A stretch of 64,000 nt of DNA from Bagarius yarrelli (taxonomy: Eukaryota > Chordata > Actinopteri > Siluriformes > Sisoridae). The notes beneath the pieces are model-generated. The model was not told the origin of the DNA and did not search any database. It saw only the letters and a program-made list of their open reading frames with translations. A program made the position numbers and the translations under genes. Each line of letters begins with the position of its first letter. Within the stretch, counting starts at the first letter, position 1. The DNA lies in assembly GCA_005784505.1 (NCBI GenBank), contig VCAZ01000339.1:96735-160734 (forward strand), in the 5' to 3' direction. Shown piece by piece: positions 9,690-20,107 of this stretch.

Positions 9690-10660
9690 CCTTACATTCT
9701 ACGTTGAGTGCGGTAGTTGTTGCTGCCACAACCTTAAGGGGACCTTCCCTTCGGGATGTATTTCTTTTTGAACAGCTTTATGTAAATGTAGTCTCCTGGC
9801 TCCACCAGCGGTGCTTCCTCTTTTACCTGTTCACTATGCACTGCTTATTTGACCTGTTAATACAGAGATCTATGTATTTTGGTCAGTTGTTGTATGTAGC
9901 TAGTCATTTCACTTTTCAGCTGTTCTAATGGAGGGCCCTCATAAGGTTCCCATATCACTGGAACAGACATGTGGGGTTAATGTGTTTTTCGGTTAGTTTG
10001 TGCACGCATTTTCCTTAGAGCCAGAGGTAATGCTTAAACCCAATTCAAATCTGTGACTGCACAGGTTATTGCAACTTTCTCCTTTAGTTCCCCTTTTGGC
10101 TCTTTTTTACCATTACCTGCGAATGGGGATGATAGACACACCCCATGCGTCTTTTTATGCAAAGTGCCTCTGTGATTGCCTTAATTACATCATTCACGAA
10201 ATGTGCTCCATTGTCTGAACTTAATTTATCTGGAATTCCAAATCTTGGGATTACTTCCCTGCACAAAAATTTTGCCACTGTTGTCGCATAATTTTTTGCA
10301 GTAGCAATTGATTCCACCCATCTACTAAATTAATCCTCTATTACTAGAATGTATCTCTTTCCCTCTTTTCTGTCTACCATGTCAACAAAATCCATCATAA
10401 GATGTCTAAATTGTCCCTGTGGTTGCGAAATATGACTTATTGGAGCTGTAAAATGTTTCTGCACATTTCGTGTTGCACAACATGAAGGATTTGTCTATCA
10501 CTGCTGCCAAATATAGTGACCACCACTCTTTTCTAATTTTAGTTGCAACCTCCCCTCTATTGCAGTGGTCCACCCCATGTGCATCTTTTATCAAAATCAG
10601 GAGAAGAGCAGTCGAAGCTACACAGATTCCGTCACACATCTCTATACTCCTATGCTATGA
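9690..10660 (-). pseudogene. pol: ERV integrase, copy 2
   Basis: Second copy of the integrase seen at 1-640. On minus: a damaged zinc-binding region (10640-10490; the CEIC pair of copy 1 is deleted), core with RYILVIVD (first Asp) and KLSSDNGAHFVNDVIKAI (second Asp), then YHPHSQVMVKKSQKG. At the position of the catalytic Glu (VER/IER in relatives) this copy has Lys, so the active site is broken by substitution. The C-terminal part continues to about 9710 with KMRAQTNRKT and EEAPLVEPGDYIYIKLFKKK, which fits the SH3-like DNA-binding domain. Several stops interrupt the frame. Confidence 0.85.
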
Positions 10661-12240
10661 ACTCCTCGCTTTTTCCATAACAGGAACTAGTATTATTCTC
10701 CGGACTAGTATTATGTCATAACCAGTTCGTCTGGCATCGGTTATTACAAAATTTTGGCTAGACAATAAAGCATGCAATGCATGCAATGTATATAGGGTTA
10801 CTGGGTGACCCATAGTAATGCTTGATGATTTTTCATATGTAAATATTGCGGCCGCTACAGCACGGTAACATGATGGCTTGCCTTTCTCCATATTATCCAG
10901 TGTTATACTGAAATAAGCAATGGGTTGTTTAACCATTCCAGGTTTTTGTTGTGTCAGGATTGCTGATGCAAACCCTTTTCTTTCTGATACGTATAATTGA
11001 AACGGTTTACTGTAATCTGGACTCCAGCGCTGGGGCTGAAGCTAGTGCACTTTTTATCAATTCGAAACATGCCTCTTCCACTTTTGTTCAAGTTAGCAGG
11101 GAGCTTGGTTTGGTCTGATCTGCTGCGTTTATCATATCTCTTAGTGGTTGTACTTTTAATGCAAAATCGCATATCCATGGTCTACTAAATCCTGCTTTGC
11201 CAAGGAATGACAATAACTGTTTAAAAGCATTTCGTTTTGCTTCAATATTCTACTTTCTGTTTGCAGAGTTGCAGTTTGTATCTGCTAACTTGTTAATTCA
11301 GTGCTAATGTTTTCAAAACAATGAATCTCGTAAGCACTGCTCTTTAGTCTGACTACATATTAAGAGATCATCCACATATTTTAAAAGACGACTTGTAATA
11401 TGCAAATTTGCTAAATCTTGAGATAACACCTGGTTGAAAACTGACAGATTTCACAATACCCTTGTGGTAATCTGGTATAAGTGTACTGTTTCCTTCATAA
11501 GTGAATGCAAACAGAGATTTAACTCAGGGTGCAATGAAATACTGAAAAATGCTGAGCATAAATCTATTGCGGTGTACCATTTCGTTCCATCCGGAATATT
11601 TGACAATAATGTATGTGGATCTGGTACCACTGGTGTTTCTGCCACTACCACTTGATTTACTGGTCTTGAATCATGTACTAAACGCCATTTATCTAAATTT
11701 GGTTTTGCAAGGTTTTTTTGTTGCAAGGGCTTCTAGTGGGTATCAGAACTCCTGCCTCTACTAAACCTTCTATTGTAGGCCAAATGCCTTCCAATGCTTG
11801 TTGTGATAGCTGATATTGACTCTGGTAAGGTAGTTTTACATTTGGTTTTGTCTGTATCTTTACTAACCCTGCTGATTTTACAAGCCATAAGTCTGTTTGG
11901 TGTTTTGTCTATAATTGCTCTGGAATCTGACCTAATGCTTCCTCTTTCTCTTGTTCAGGTAATTCTTGTTCTTCTGTTTGCTGTGACTTTGCAATTTGTG
12001 CTTATATTTCTGTCTATGTCTGAATTCCTACTTTCCTGCTAACCATCACTTGTGTTGCTATCATACATTCTGTAGTGACCCGTGATATTCTAAGGCACTT
12101 TTTGTCTGGTAATAGGTGTATGTTCGGGTTATTTCTTGGTGTCCACTCTCTCACCTGTTCTGAATCACTAACCATCTGTCCTAAATCCTTAGATTCAAAA
12201 CCTTGCCCGATTATTAGGGTGACATGTGGAGCAGCATTTT
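10661..12240 (-). pseudogene. pol: ERV reverse transcriptase (RNase H deleted)
   Basis: Retroviral reverse transcriptase. On minus: LVEAGVLIPTRSPCN (fingers), PNLDKWRLVHDSRPVNQ, GTKWYTAIDLCSAFFSISLH (motif A with catalytic Asp), LLKYVDDLLICSQTKEQC (motif C; YVDD codons at 11367-11378), FLGKAGFSRPWICDFAL and PLRDMI (thumb/connection), QPIAYFSITLDNMEKG and SCYRAVAAAIFTYEKS (connection). All catalytic aspartates I can see are intact, but frameshifts occur near 11710 and between later motifs. At about 10670 the sequence jumps from the connection straight to pre-integrase DNA, so the RNase H domain present in copy 1 (919-1254) is deleted. Confidence 0.9.
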
Positions 12241-12720
12241 GTACTTGATATCAGTCTTTGATCTCTGGTGGTAGTTCAGTTTGTGCTGGCACTCCTTGTT
12301 GTCCTACTATGATGTCAGTTATCTTTATATTATATGCCTGACCCTCTATCTGTCCAGTCCAGAGCCAGTAATATTCTTCATTTTGTCCCTCTTTAACATA
12401 CATTAGGTGTGCAGTGCCAAGGATCTCTCTGCAATCTGGTTGCATAAATGTTACCCATGGTTTACATTCTGTGTAAATTTTCCACAGGTTTGTTGTTCTT
12501 TCTTCCAGTTCTAGCCAGCATACTTTGTCAAATGTACAATGTTTATTTTCTTTTTCCCACTGTTTTTATTGATCTATGGGAGGGGGAAGCTTAGAGCCTT
12601 CTTTACCTATACTAGTGAATGTTGTGCCTGTGTCAATCAGGATTGGTGCTGTTAACTCATTCTCAATTTCTGCCAAGATTGTTGGTTATTGTGCGGGATG
12701 CAGCGAGGTGGTACACTGCA
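12241..12720 (-). pseudogene. pro: ERV aspartic protease region
   Basis: Aspartic protease that would cut the Gag-Pol polyprotein. The active-site motif is LIDTGTTFTSIGKEG; the DTG codons lie at 12626-12634, preceded by ELTAPI as usual in retroviral proteases. Downstream on minus, the open stretch 12445-12251 (EYYWLWTGQIEGQAYNIKIT, then IIVGQQGVPA) could be the remainder of the protease or a linker to RT; I cannot place it in a standard fold. At least one stop (12568-12571 area) breaks the frame. It lies between nucleocapsid and RT, the canonical position. Confidence 0.75.
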
Positions 12721-14415
12721 TCAGCTCCCCCACGGGCTTTTCTGGGCATCTTCACATATGAATTGGGTTTGGCCCAATTGGGCCTCCCCCAGTCTGAACT
12801 GGCATTTGCTCTAGTTGCTGTGAGTCCATTCATTGGCCAGTCCAGTTTCCTGCTCCTTGTTAATTTTGTGCTTGGCTCTCTATTTCTTGGGGACTCATAT
12901 TTGGTCTTCCTTGTCATTTTGCATGTATGGGCAGTTTCTCATTAAATGCAGTGGGTCATTACAATTCCAGAATCTTGCTCCACTCGTCATTGTTTCTGAG
13001 TGGGGGTCTTCCAATGAACATTCCTCTTCCTCCATGGCCTCTATTTTGGCCCTACCACCTTTGTGGTGGTTGGAGGTATTGTCCCATTTGATACCCTCCA
13101 GGTGTCATTGGCACTTGGTGATGTTTGGTACATAACTGGAGGTTGTGATACTGCTTGGTTCATCCTTTGCGGTGGTGGCGGTGCTACTGTCTGTGTTTAA
13201 GGTTCTGCTGCCAGCTTCTTCTTTCTTCTTCTCTTGTAATTCTTGTTTGTTTCATGTCAGCTCTCCCAGTTGGGCTATATGGAGTTGCACTAATAATTTT
13301 TCTGCTGCCTTTCTTGCTTCTTTCTCCTTCTTTCGGTGTAGTTCTGTATACTGAATCACGTTGGCTTCAAATGTAGACCAGGGCTTTGAACTTAGCCCTA
13401 CCACTGTTTCCAGTTGATCTTGCACTTCAGTGTGTAGTGCTCTTTTCAGCATCAGCCTGAATAATGCTTCACTTACAGTTGAGCGAGCACCCATCTCTTC
13501 TCCCCATGCACTCTGTAGTTTAAGCATAAACTGAGCAATGCCTTCATTGTCTTCCAGTTTAAGTTTTTCCACTTGTCCTGGATCAGCATTTGTTGGGTAG
13601 GCAGCTCTCAGCGCATCCCAGATGTTGTTTCTGTAAGGCCCCGAAAGCCTCTGGTCTTGGTATAGGTCTTCTGCCATTGCTATATTTTTGGTCAAATATT
13701 TCAGCCAATCTGGCTTTTCCTAATACTTGGAATAGTATTGCTTTCACATCCCCACAGCCAGATGATGTCCAGTACTTTGTTCCTCAAGGGTTAAACTGTG
13801 TAGATTGTATAATTTCTTTCATCTTCTGATACCGTGTCTGCATGTGCATTTCGAAAAGACATTTACTTCCTCCACCACGACCCCTCTTAGATTTATTAGT
13901 CCTCCTGCCAACATTTTCTCGTTGCACACCTTCCTCATCTTCTATCTGTATTTGCTGCTCATAAAGTTCTCTTATTCCCTTGAGCACTGTAGCTGAAGTA
14001 TTTATTGCTGCTTTCTGCAGTTCTATATTATGTCTGCATCTGCTCTCACTTTTCCTGCAATTTGTTGTTGTTTGTGGCTTATCTCTGTGGTTTTTTGAAG
14101 CATCTGCCATTGTGATGTTTCTAATTCCTGCATTTATATGTTGCGAGGTGTACTGTGTTCTTCATTTGCTCTAGTATCTCCTGTCCTTTGCTCCTTTACC
14201 ATGTTTTTCATTTCCCTTCTCTCATCCTGTCCATCTTCAGGTATTATTTTTTATTATTTTTACTTTTATTATTATTCTACTTTATTACGTATTTCAATCC
14301 ATCTTCTGGCATTCTCTGCTGCACGCTCTTTTTTCCCTCACTTTCTTGACTCAGTTCTCTTGGGTTTTCTGCAATTGTCCATCTCTTCTCCGCTCTCTGC
14401 TCTTTGCTTTGTCAC
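12721..14415 (-). pseudogene. gag: ERV gag: capsid and nucleocapsid
   Basis: The best frame, 13695-13252 on minus, encodes a helical capsid-like domain (LYQDQRLSGPYRNNIWDALR, NADPGQVEKLKLEDNEGIAQ, FMLKLQSAWGEEMGARSTVS) and then a charged region (YTELHRKKEKEARKAAEKLL). An Arg/Gly/Pro-rich tail follows, with one zinc-knuckle-like motif at 12931-12972 reading FWNCNDPLHLMRNC. A standard CCHC box would have Cys where this copy has Phe, so only C-x4-H-x4-C remains. Upstream, 14110-13784 is basic and polar and may be the p12-like or matrix-capsid linker. The frame is broken by stops. The structure resembles gamma/epsilon-type Gag. Confidence 0.8.
12931..12972 (-). other. Degenerate nucleocapsid zinc knuckle (first Cys replaced by Phe)
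   Basis: FWNCNDPLHLMRNC keeps C-x4-H-x4-C spacing, but the first cysteine of the C-x2-C pair reads Phe (TTC). A single base change from TGC would explain it. Confidence 0.7.
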
Positions 14416-14687
14416 TTTTTTGGGAAAATGATAAAAACGAGGGTGGTTTAAGCAACACATAAGTATAATAGAGCAATAATTCATAACTGGCGATAATATA
14501 TATACATATTAGGAGTAGCACTAAAAGAAAGAATGAAATGAAGCTAAGCCTGATGTAAAATTGGGGCAGATGAGGAGACAAATAGGGACAGTGTGTTATC
14601 AAAATCTACAATATAACCAAATATAGGTGTGTGTGTGAAAACAAATTAGCATAGACAAAGTACAAAAATCACACTAAAGACACAGTG

Positions 14688-14945
14688 TTACTGGAGCCTG
14701 TGACAATTTCGAACAGGAATTTTTAACACCAGTAGAGGGACCAGCTTTTTCAGTGGTATCAGGATGAATAACAGCGTCGGTTTGTGTTCCGACATCACAG
14801 GTTCGGGGAGGTAAAAACTACACGCACAGGCGAGATACCTTCCTCCAGAGTTTGTAGATGAAGGAGACGGGTCTAGAAAAATACCAATCTCCCCAGTCAG
14901 GCAGCCCAGTTGGGAACGCCACACAAGTCAGATGTATTCCCTACG
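14688..14945 (-). CDS. Antisense ORF inside the LTR, copy 2
   Basis: Same ORF as at 1673-2162, opposite to the LTR's own transcription direction. The minus frame begins near MWRSQLGCLTGEIGIFLD and continues past a frameshift to the GRYLACACS and PEPVMSEHKPTLLF stretch; the DVGTQTD motif of copy 1 is present in another frame. The pyrimidine tract plus AG before REYI is also kept (around 14967). The Pro/Ser-rich tail and AATAAA are deleted in this copy. Function unknown. Confidence 0.4.
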
Positions 14946-15451
14946 TTTAGAAGTTAAACGGGCTAGAAGGAAAAATGGAGAAAAGAGTTGAAGAATGAAG
15001 TACCACTGGTCATGATTCTTATATAATACAGTCCTTAAAGTAAAATAATAAGTAGTCATAAACTGTGTAAACAACTGAATGCAGAAATAATAAGAAATCA
15101 TTAAAGATAAACAAAATAGGTGATTCTAGAGTGAACTAACAAATCATTAAATAGTTAAACAAAATAGGTGATTTTAAAATATAACAAAAAAAATGTATAA
15201 AACCTTTATAAAAGAGAAGAGTAAAATAAAATTAAACTTACGCATTGTCAGCAGATGAATGTTCAAAAATTGGAGTATTCAAAAAATTCCACAGCAAAAA
15301 GGTCTTGGTTTGCAGGCAAGCCAAGTGTGAAAAAATCAAGAAGACAATATTGCTTTTATATTGTGAAAAATCTTTTATATTGACTACATCTTTTTTTTTA
15401 AAACAAGAAGTCAAAGTCGACTTTAATAGGAAAATATCTCACAATGTAAAA

Positions 15452-15591
15452 ATTACATCATAGTGCAACCCAGACTACAGGTATTGTTACCTCACAATGT
15501 AACATACGTCACAATGTAGAATTACATCATTCTGAGATAAGGGTAACTACATCACAATGGGGAAGTTGCGAAATAATGGTAATTACATCAC
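15452..15591 (+). promoter_or_regulatory. Cluster of CRE/ATF-like sites in LTR U3
   Basis: TTACATCA or CTACATCA occurs near 15452, 15521, 15548 and 15582, and ACGTCA at 15506-15511, each close to a CACAATG phrase. The same repeated phrase (reversed) is found in the LTR at 21428-21540. Such repeats resemble CREB/ATF-responsive enhancer repeats known from other retroviral LTRs; actual binding is inference. Confidence 0.5.
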
Positions 15592-15670
15592 AATTGGATA
15601 AATCTGATTGGATAAATGGAAATAATGGAAATTCATTGGTTAAGAAAGTGGAGGGACTAAATTCCACAGG

Positions 15671-15677
15671 TATAAAA
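15671..15677 (+). promoter_or_regulatory. LTR TATA box
   Basis: TATAAAA in the context CAGGTATAAAAGGACTGG, 140 bases before AATAAA, the spacing expected of a U3/R promoter. The same context is conserved, reversed, at 21335-21350. Confidence 0.7.
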
Positions 15678-15810
15678 GGACTGGATTTTCAGAGAATCTT
15701 TGCACTTGGTTTTGGTATTATATTCTTTACGGAGGTTTTGCTTTTTGCTTGTGCCATTTATTGTTGGAAAGATTGACTTCTGTTTGATCCTCTGAATGCT
15801 TTCTGACTGC

Positions 15811-15816
15811 AATAAA
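15811..15816 (+). terminator. LTR polyadenylation signal
   Basis: AATAAA downstream of the TATA box and followed by a T-rich, GU-rich-like tract (GATTTTTGCTCTTCTC), consistent with the R region of an LTR. Confidence 0.6.
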
Positions 15817-15939
15817 TTGGAGATTTTTGCTCTTCTCACCTTGGACTCAAGACTTTTTATTCCTTTTGTAAGTTTATTATTTTCTTTGATAGTTTAATTT
15901 GGATATAGTGGAAATTGGCTTAACTTGTTACACCCCTAC

Positions 15940-16502
15940 GAATGTGTCCGCTCAGAGGAGGGCTCTGAGTTCCGACAACTTGATTTTCATTCTGTTCTTG
16001 TGTCTGGTGTTTAATGAGTCTTTGTTTTACTTCGTTGAGAAATATCTCATGCCAGACTGGTAGTTTCGGTACATTCTTTGTCTGTTTGTATGGGTACTAT
16101 AAGTCACTGGTTTTATAGATGGTTGTATTTGGTTTTCTTTTCTCCACTATTCCTCGTCACAGTAATCATCTAAACTGTATCTAAACTGCCTATTTGGCTT
16201 ATCATCTCTTCTGGGCTTTCATTTGGATGGGTCTCAAGTCTCTCTGCTGCCCTCTGTGTTATTCTTCCCACAATTTCCTGACAATATTTCCATGCCTATT
16301 TCTTCTCCTGATACCTCATCTATTCTGTTTAAAACAGGGTATAACCCCACTGACATCAGTGCATGGCCTTCATTATATAGTGGTGGTTTGTACTGCTCCC
16401 CATGTATCCCCAATGATGGGGCAGATCTCATCACTTCCTTTTCTTTTTTATCCTTTTCTTTCTTGCTTGCTTCACCCCAACATTCTATTCTGGATTTCAT
16501 GT
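15940..16502 (-). pseudogene. gag: ERV gag N-terminal region (matrix), distal part
   Basis: Continuation of gag interrupted by the L2 insertion. From 16500 on minus: MKSRIECWGEASKKEKDKKE, then YKPPLYNEGHALMSVGLYPV and LNRIDEVSGEEIGMEI. The basic, Lys-rich start followed by PPLY fits a matrix domain and a PPxY-like late-budding motif, the site that recruits host ubiquitin ligases in many Gag proteins. Joining the two sides of the L2 keeps a plausible reading frame. Below about 16230 the frame is full of stops. Matrix identity is inferred from position, composition and the PPxY-like motif. Confidence 0.6.
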
Positions 16503-16577
16503 CGTAGTATGCTCTGGCCCCATACCAATGTGACGTGGTGACATAGCTTACAGCAGGTTATGGTCACTGAACCGCTG

Positions 16578-16721
16578 GATGTCCAGGTGGTGCTTGTGGA
16601 AACTTTTGAGGGCAAAGCTGGCCTGTTAGGACGGGACGGTGTCCATCCCACCCGGGAAGGAGCCGCTCTCCTTTCTTGTAACATAGCTCATAGTCTTAGA
16701 ATAGGACTAGTTAATCGTTGA
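16578..16721 (+). pseudogene. L2 LINE ORF1 C-terminus (SGNH/esterase-like)
   Basis: Open frame of 47 codons ending in TGA at 16719-16721: DVQVVLVETFEGKAG, then GRDGVHPTREGAALLSCN and IAHSLRIGLVNR. The DGVHPT phrase looks like the Asp-x-x-His block near the C-terminus of SGNH-fold hydrolase domains, which are known in ORF1 of some CR1/L2 LINEs. The N-terminal part with the catalytic Ser is cut off by 5' truncation or stops. Confidence 0.6.
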
Positions 16722-16987
16722 CTACCCAGAGCCCAGGCCAAGCAGCAGAAGACAGGCTAATCCGACCGTCTGCTAGCTGCACAGAGTTGTCACTCAGGGT
16801 CCATAATATTGAGACTGTGTCTGTTCCCCGAGCTATACAATATAAATATAGAAAAACCCCAAAAGTTTGCTTTAGTAATTTAATTAATATAGATATTCGT
16901 AACTCAGAATACTGAGCACACAGCCTGCACCTCTGATCTGAAGCTAGGATTGTTAAAACATTAGATCTCTTACTTCTAAGCGCGCTT

Positions 16988-17770
16988 ATGGTTAATGAAA
17001 TGATCTCAGATCTGGATTTTGACATTTTATGTTTAACAGAAACATGGACTAAACCGAAAAATGGAAAAACAAAAAAAAAAACGAATGAGTATGTAGCATT
17101 AAATGAAGCTAGTCCTCCAGCTTTCAGCTACATACATCAGCCTCGCCCTAATGGTAGAGGTGGAGGCGTCGCAGTTATTTATAATAATAATCTAACTATC
17201 GTACCGAAACACGGACGAAATTTTAATTCATTTGAAGCTCTCTACAGTAACCTTACATCTGCAGAGACAAATAATAAGCAGAGCCAATCGATTTCTCTAG
17301 TTCTTATTTACAGACCCCCAGGTCCGTACTCTGAATTTCTTAGTGAATTTACAGATTTTTTCTGTCTAACCTGGTTGTCTCCGCCGATAAAGCGTTAATT
17401 GCTGGAGACTTTAATATTCATTTTGAAAACTCAGACGACCCGCTGAGAACAGCATTTATGTCTTTACTCGACTCAGTGGGAGTAAATCAGTGTGTAATGG
17501 GACCCACTCATAAAGCTGGTCACACGTTAGATTTAATACTATCTCTCGGAATAAGTATAAGTAATATAGTAACAACTCCTCAGTGCGAAATTTATTTCTG
17601 ATCACCATCTTATATCGTTTAGAATGCGCCGCGCTAAAAACCGCTTTAAACGTACATTTACATCAACTTCTGCTCAGAGCTTTATTAATTGTCTTTCAGA
17701 CTTGTCTTCTGTCATTGGATCGCCGTCTGATCCAACAGAACTCGAGCAGGCGACTGAATATATAGATGCC
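16988..17770 (+). pseudogene. L2 LINE endonuclease domain
   Basis: Apurinic-type endonuclease that nicks the target DNA. Motifs in order: DLDFDILCLTETWTKP (catalytic Glu), GRGGGVAVIYNNNL, SLVLIYRPPGPYSEFL, then after a frameshift near 17395 IAGDFNIHFENSDDP (Asp/Asn pair) and HTLDLILSLG, and after another shift near 17590 ISDHHLIS (catalytic Asp-His). All expected active-site blocks are present, but in at least three frames. Confidence 0.85.
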
Positions 17771-17842
17771 GCATTCCATTAGATAACGTGGCTCCAGTTA
17801 AAAGAAAAATAATTAAAGATAAGAAACTCGCTCCATGGTATA

Positions 17843-19795
17843 ATGAACACACACGCTTCTTTAAAACAGAGCGCCCGTAAACTAGAACGTAAATGGCGCC
17901 GAACTAGATTGCTGGTTTTCCAGGCAGCATGGAAAGAGGGAATTCTAGCTTATAAAAAAGCTCTTAGTGTAACTAGATCAACGTATCTTTCTAACCTTAT
18001 TGAAAATAATAAAAATAATCCTAGATTTCTATTCGACACCGTCGCAAAATTAACTAGGAATAAGACGACCTCAGAAACCTGCACCATAACTGCGTGCAGC
18101 AGTGAGGATTTCATGAACTTTTTTGATAATAAAATTGCAAATATTAGGCAGAAAATTCACGCTTTAAAACCGGACCTTTTGAATGATTCTGATTAACCGC
18201 ATCAGATCAGAAAATTTCACTCCTCTGGAAGAGAAAAACCTAATCGCACTCATCTCTTCCACAAAACCGTCAACTTGTGTGTTAGATCCTATACCAACAC
18301 ACTTTCTTAAGCAAATTGTACCGGCAGTATCAGAACCCCTGTTGAAAATAGTTAACTCTTCTCTCAGCAGTGGGTATGTTCCCAAATCTTTTAAATTAGC
18401 AGTGATTAAACCTTTAATTAAGAAACCTGACCTTGACCAAAATGAGCTGTCAAACTACAGACCGATATCTAACCTTCCGTTTGTCTCTAAAATTCTAGAG
18501 AAGGTAGTAGCGCAACAACTATGTTCATATTTACAAAGAAATAACATACACAAACTTTATCAATCAGGATTCAGGCCTCACCACAGCACAGAGACGGCAC
18601 TGGTCAAAGTAGCTAATGACCTCTTACTGGCATCCGACCAAGGTTGTGTCTCGTTGCTTATATTACTTGACCTTAGTGCGGCTTTCGACACTATAGATCA
18701 TGATATTCTTCTTCACAGATTAGAAAAATTAGTAGGAATTAAAGGAACAGCTCTTGCGTGGCTCAGGTCCTATTTAACCGATCGTTATCAGTTTGTAGAT
18801 TTAAATGGTGATTATTCTGCGTGCTCCCTTGTAAAGTATGGTGTTCCACAGGGCTCGGTTTTAGGCCCACTTCTTTTCTCTCTTTACATGCTGCCTCTGG
18901 GAAACATAATTCGTAAGCATGATATCAGTTTCCACTGTTACGCTGATGACACACAGTTATACGTCTCATCAAGGCCTGATGCGAAAGGCCAGTTTAATAA
19001 TATTGAGCAATGTGTGAAGGAAGTAAGAGATTGGATGTTATGCAATTTCCTCTTGCTTAACGCTAGCAAGACGGAGGTTCTGGTTCTAGGACCACAGGTA
19101 GCTAAAAGTAAGCTTCCTGATCACACCTTAACCCTAGACAGTCTTTCTGTTTCACCGAGTGCAACAGTAAAAGATCTGGGTGTGATTTTTAGACTCCAAT
19201 CTCTCATTTGAAGCCCATGTCGACAATATTAGCAGGATAGCGTTCTATCATCTCAGAAATATCGCTAAAATAAGAAATATCTTGTCGCTTACTGATGCCA
19301 AAAAATTAGTTCATGCGTTTATCACATCCAGGCTGGATTACTGTAACGCTTTACTGTCTGGATGTTCAACTAGGTGCATTAATAAACTTCAGCTAGTCCA
19401 GAACGCAGCAGCGAGAGTCCTCACTAAAACTAAAAGGTATGAGCACATCACACCGGTCCTATCCACACTGCATTGGCTCCCAGTGAGACACCGCATCGAT
19501 TTTAAAATACTACTTTTAACTTACAAAGCTCTAAATGGTCTCGCACCGCAGTACTTAAGCGAACTTCTAGTGTCTTACGTTCCGCCACGCCTACTTCGAT
19601 CAAAGGATGCAGGCTGCCTGTCAGTACCGTGCATTATAAAAACTACAGCAGGGGCAGAGCCTTTTCTCACAGAGCCCCAATGCTATGGTATAACCTCCCT
19701 ATGTATGTTCGGGAATCAGACACAGTCTCAGTGTTTAAGTCCAGGTTAAAAACATACTTATTTAATCAAGCATTTTGTATTGATTCCCCTTAGAT
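17843..19795 (+). pseudogene. L2 LINE reverse transcriptase
   Basis: Reverse transcriptase of the L2 element. The main frame 18183-19211 (342 codons) contains NYRPISNLPFVSKILEKVV, SGFRPHHSTETALVKVAND, LLDLSAAFDTIDHDILLHRL (motif A), KYGVPQGSVLGPLLFSLYML (motif B) and FHCYADDTQLYVS (motif C; YADD at 18939-18950). One extra base near 19191 shifts the frame; the C-terminal part continues at 19282-19749 with HAFITSRLDYCNALLSGC and NAAARVLTKTKRYEHI, then HWLPVRHRIDFKILLLTYKA. The N-terminal linker is 17843-18196. Catalytic residues are intact and the damage is light for this window. Confidence 0.9.
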
Positions 19796-20065
19796 AAAGG
19801 AGCAGATCTGGGGGACTCATGGGTGTTGAGTATTATGGTGATCTGGTATGTTTAGATGCTGTCTTCCCCTCTCTTATTGATCACAGTGTTGATGATGAGA
19901 ATGGCTGGTTGTTTAACTTGAGGGAGCCCTCATGTCTGTGTTTCCCTCTGGTTCTCCTTTTAGTTATGCTGACCTAGTTAGTCTTGCTGGAGTCCATCCT
20001 TGCACTTTACATTACATTGTCACTTAACTGTTTTCCTTCTTTTTGCCTTCCTTTCCCCTTTCTCT

Positions 20066-20068
20066 CTT

Positions 20069-20102
<34 letters not shown>
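20066..20102. repeat. (TC)n microsatellite in the LINE 3' UTR
   Basis: Long CT run, interrupted once near its start (CTCTATCTC). Confidence 0.95.

Positions 20103-20107
<5 letters not shown>

Larger units (their letters stand above)
14421..15936 (+). mobile_element. Full-looking ERV LTR inserted in reverse orientation (solo LTR candidate)
   Basis: About 1.5 kb. The outer part (14421-15230) matches 1450-2466 reversed; the inner part (15245-15680) matches 21690-21335 reversed. It begins TGGGAAAA. On plus the inner half reads as a retroviral promoter: repeated TTACATCA-like sites, GATTGG, TATAAAA at 15671, then AATAAA at 15811 and a T-rich tail; a GTAAGT donor-like site lies at 15867. The right end is uncertain (around 15936, ...TGTTACA). 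It separates the matrix part of gag (15940 upward) from capsid (14415 downward), which are on the opposite strand, so I read it as a solo LTR that landed in the older provirus. I found no clear target-site duplication. Confidence 0.6.

Noticed and set aside
9566..9928. Plus-strand hydrophobic ORF of 120 codons
   Set aside because: Antisense shadow of the ERV integrase C-terminus and env start.
12619..12945. Plus-strand hydrophobic ORFs over the ERV gag-pro region
   Set aside because: Antisense shadows of nucleocapsid and protease, which carry real motifs on minus.
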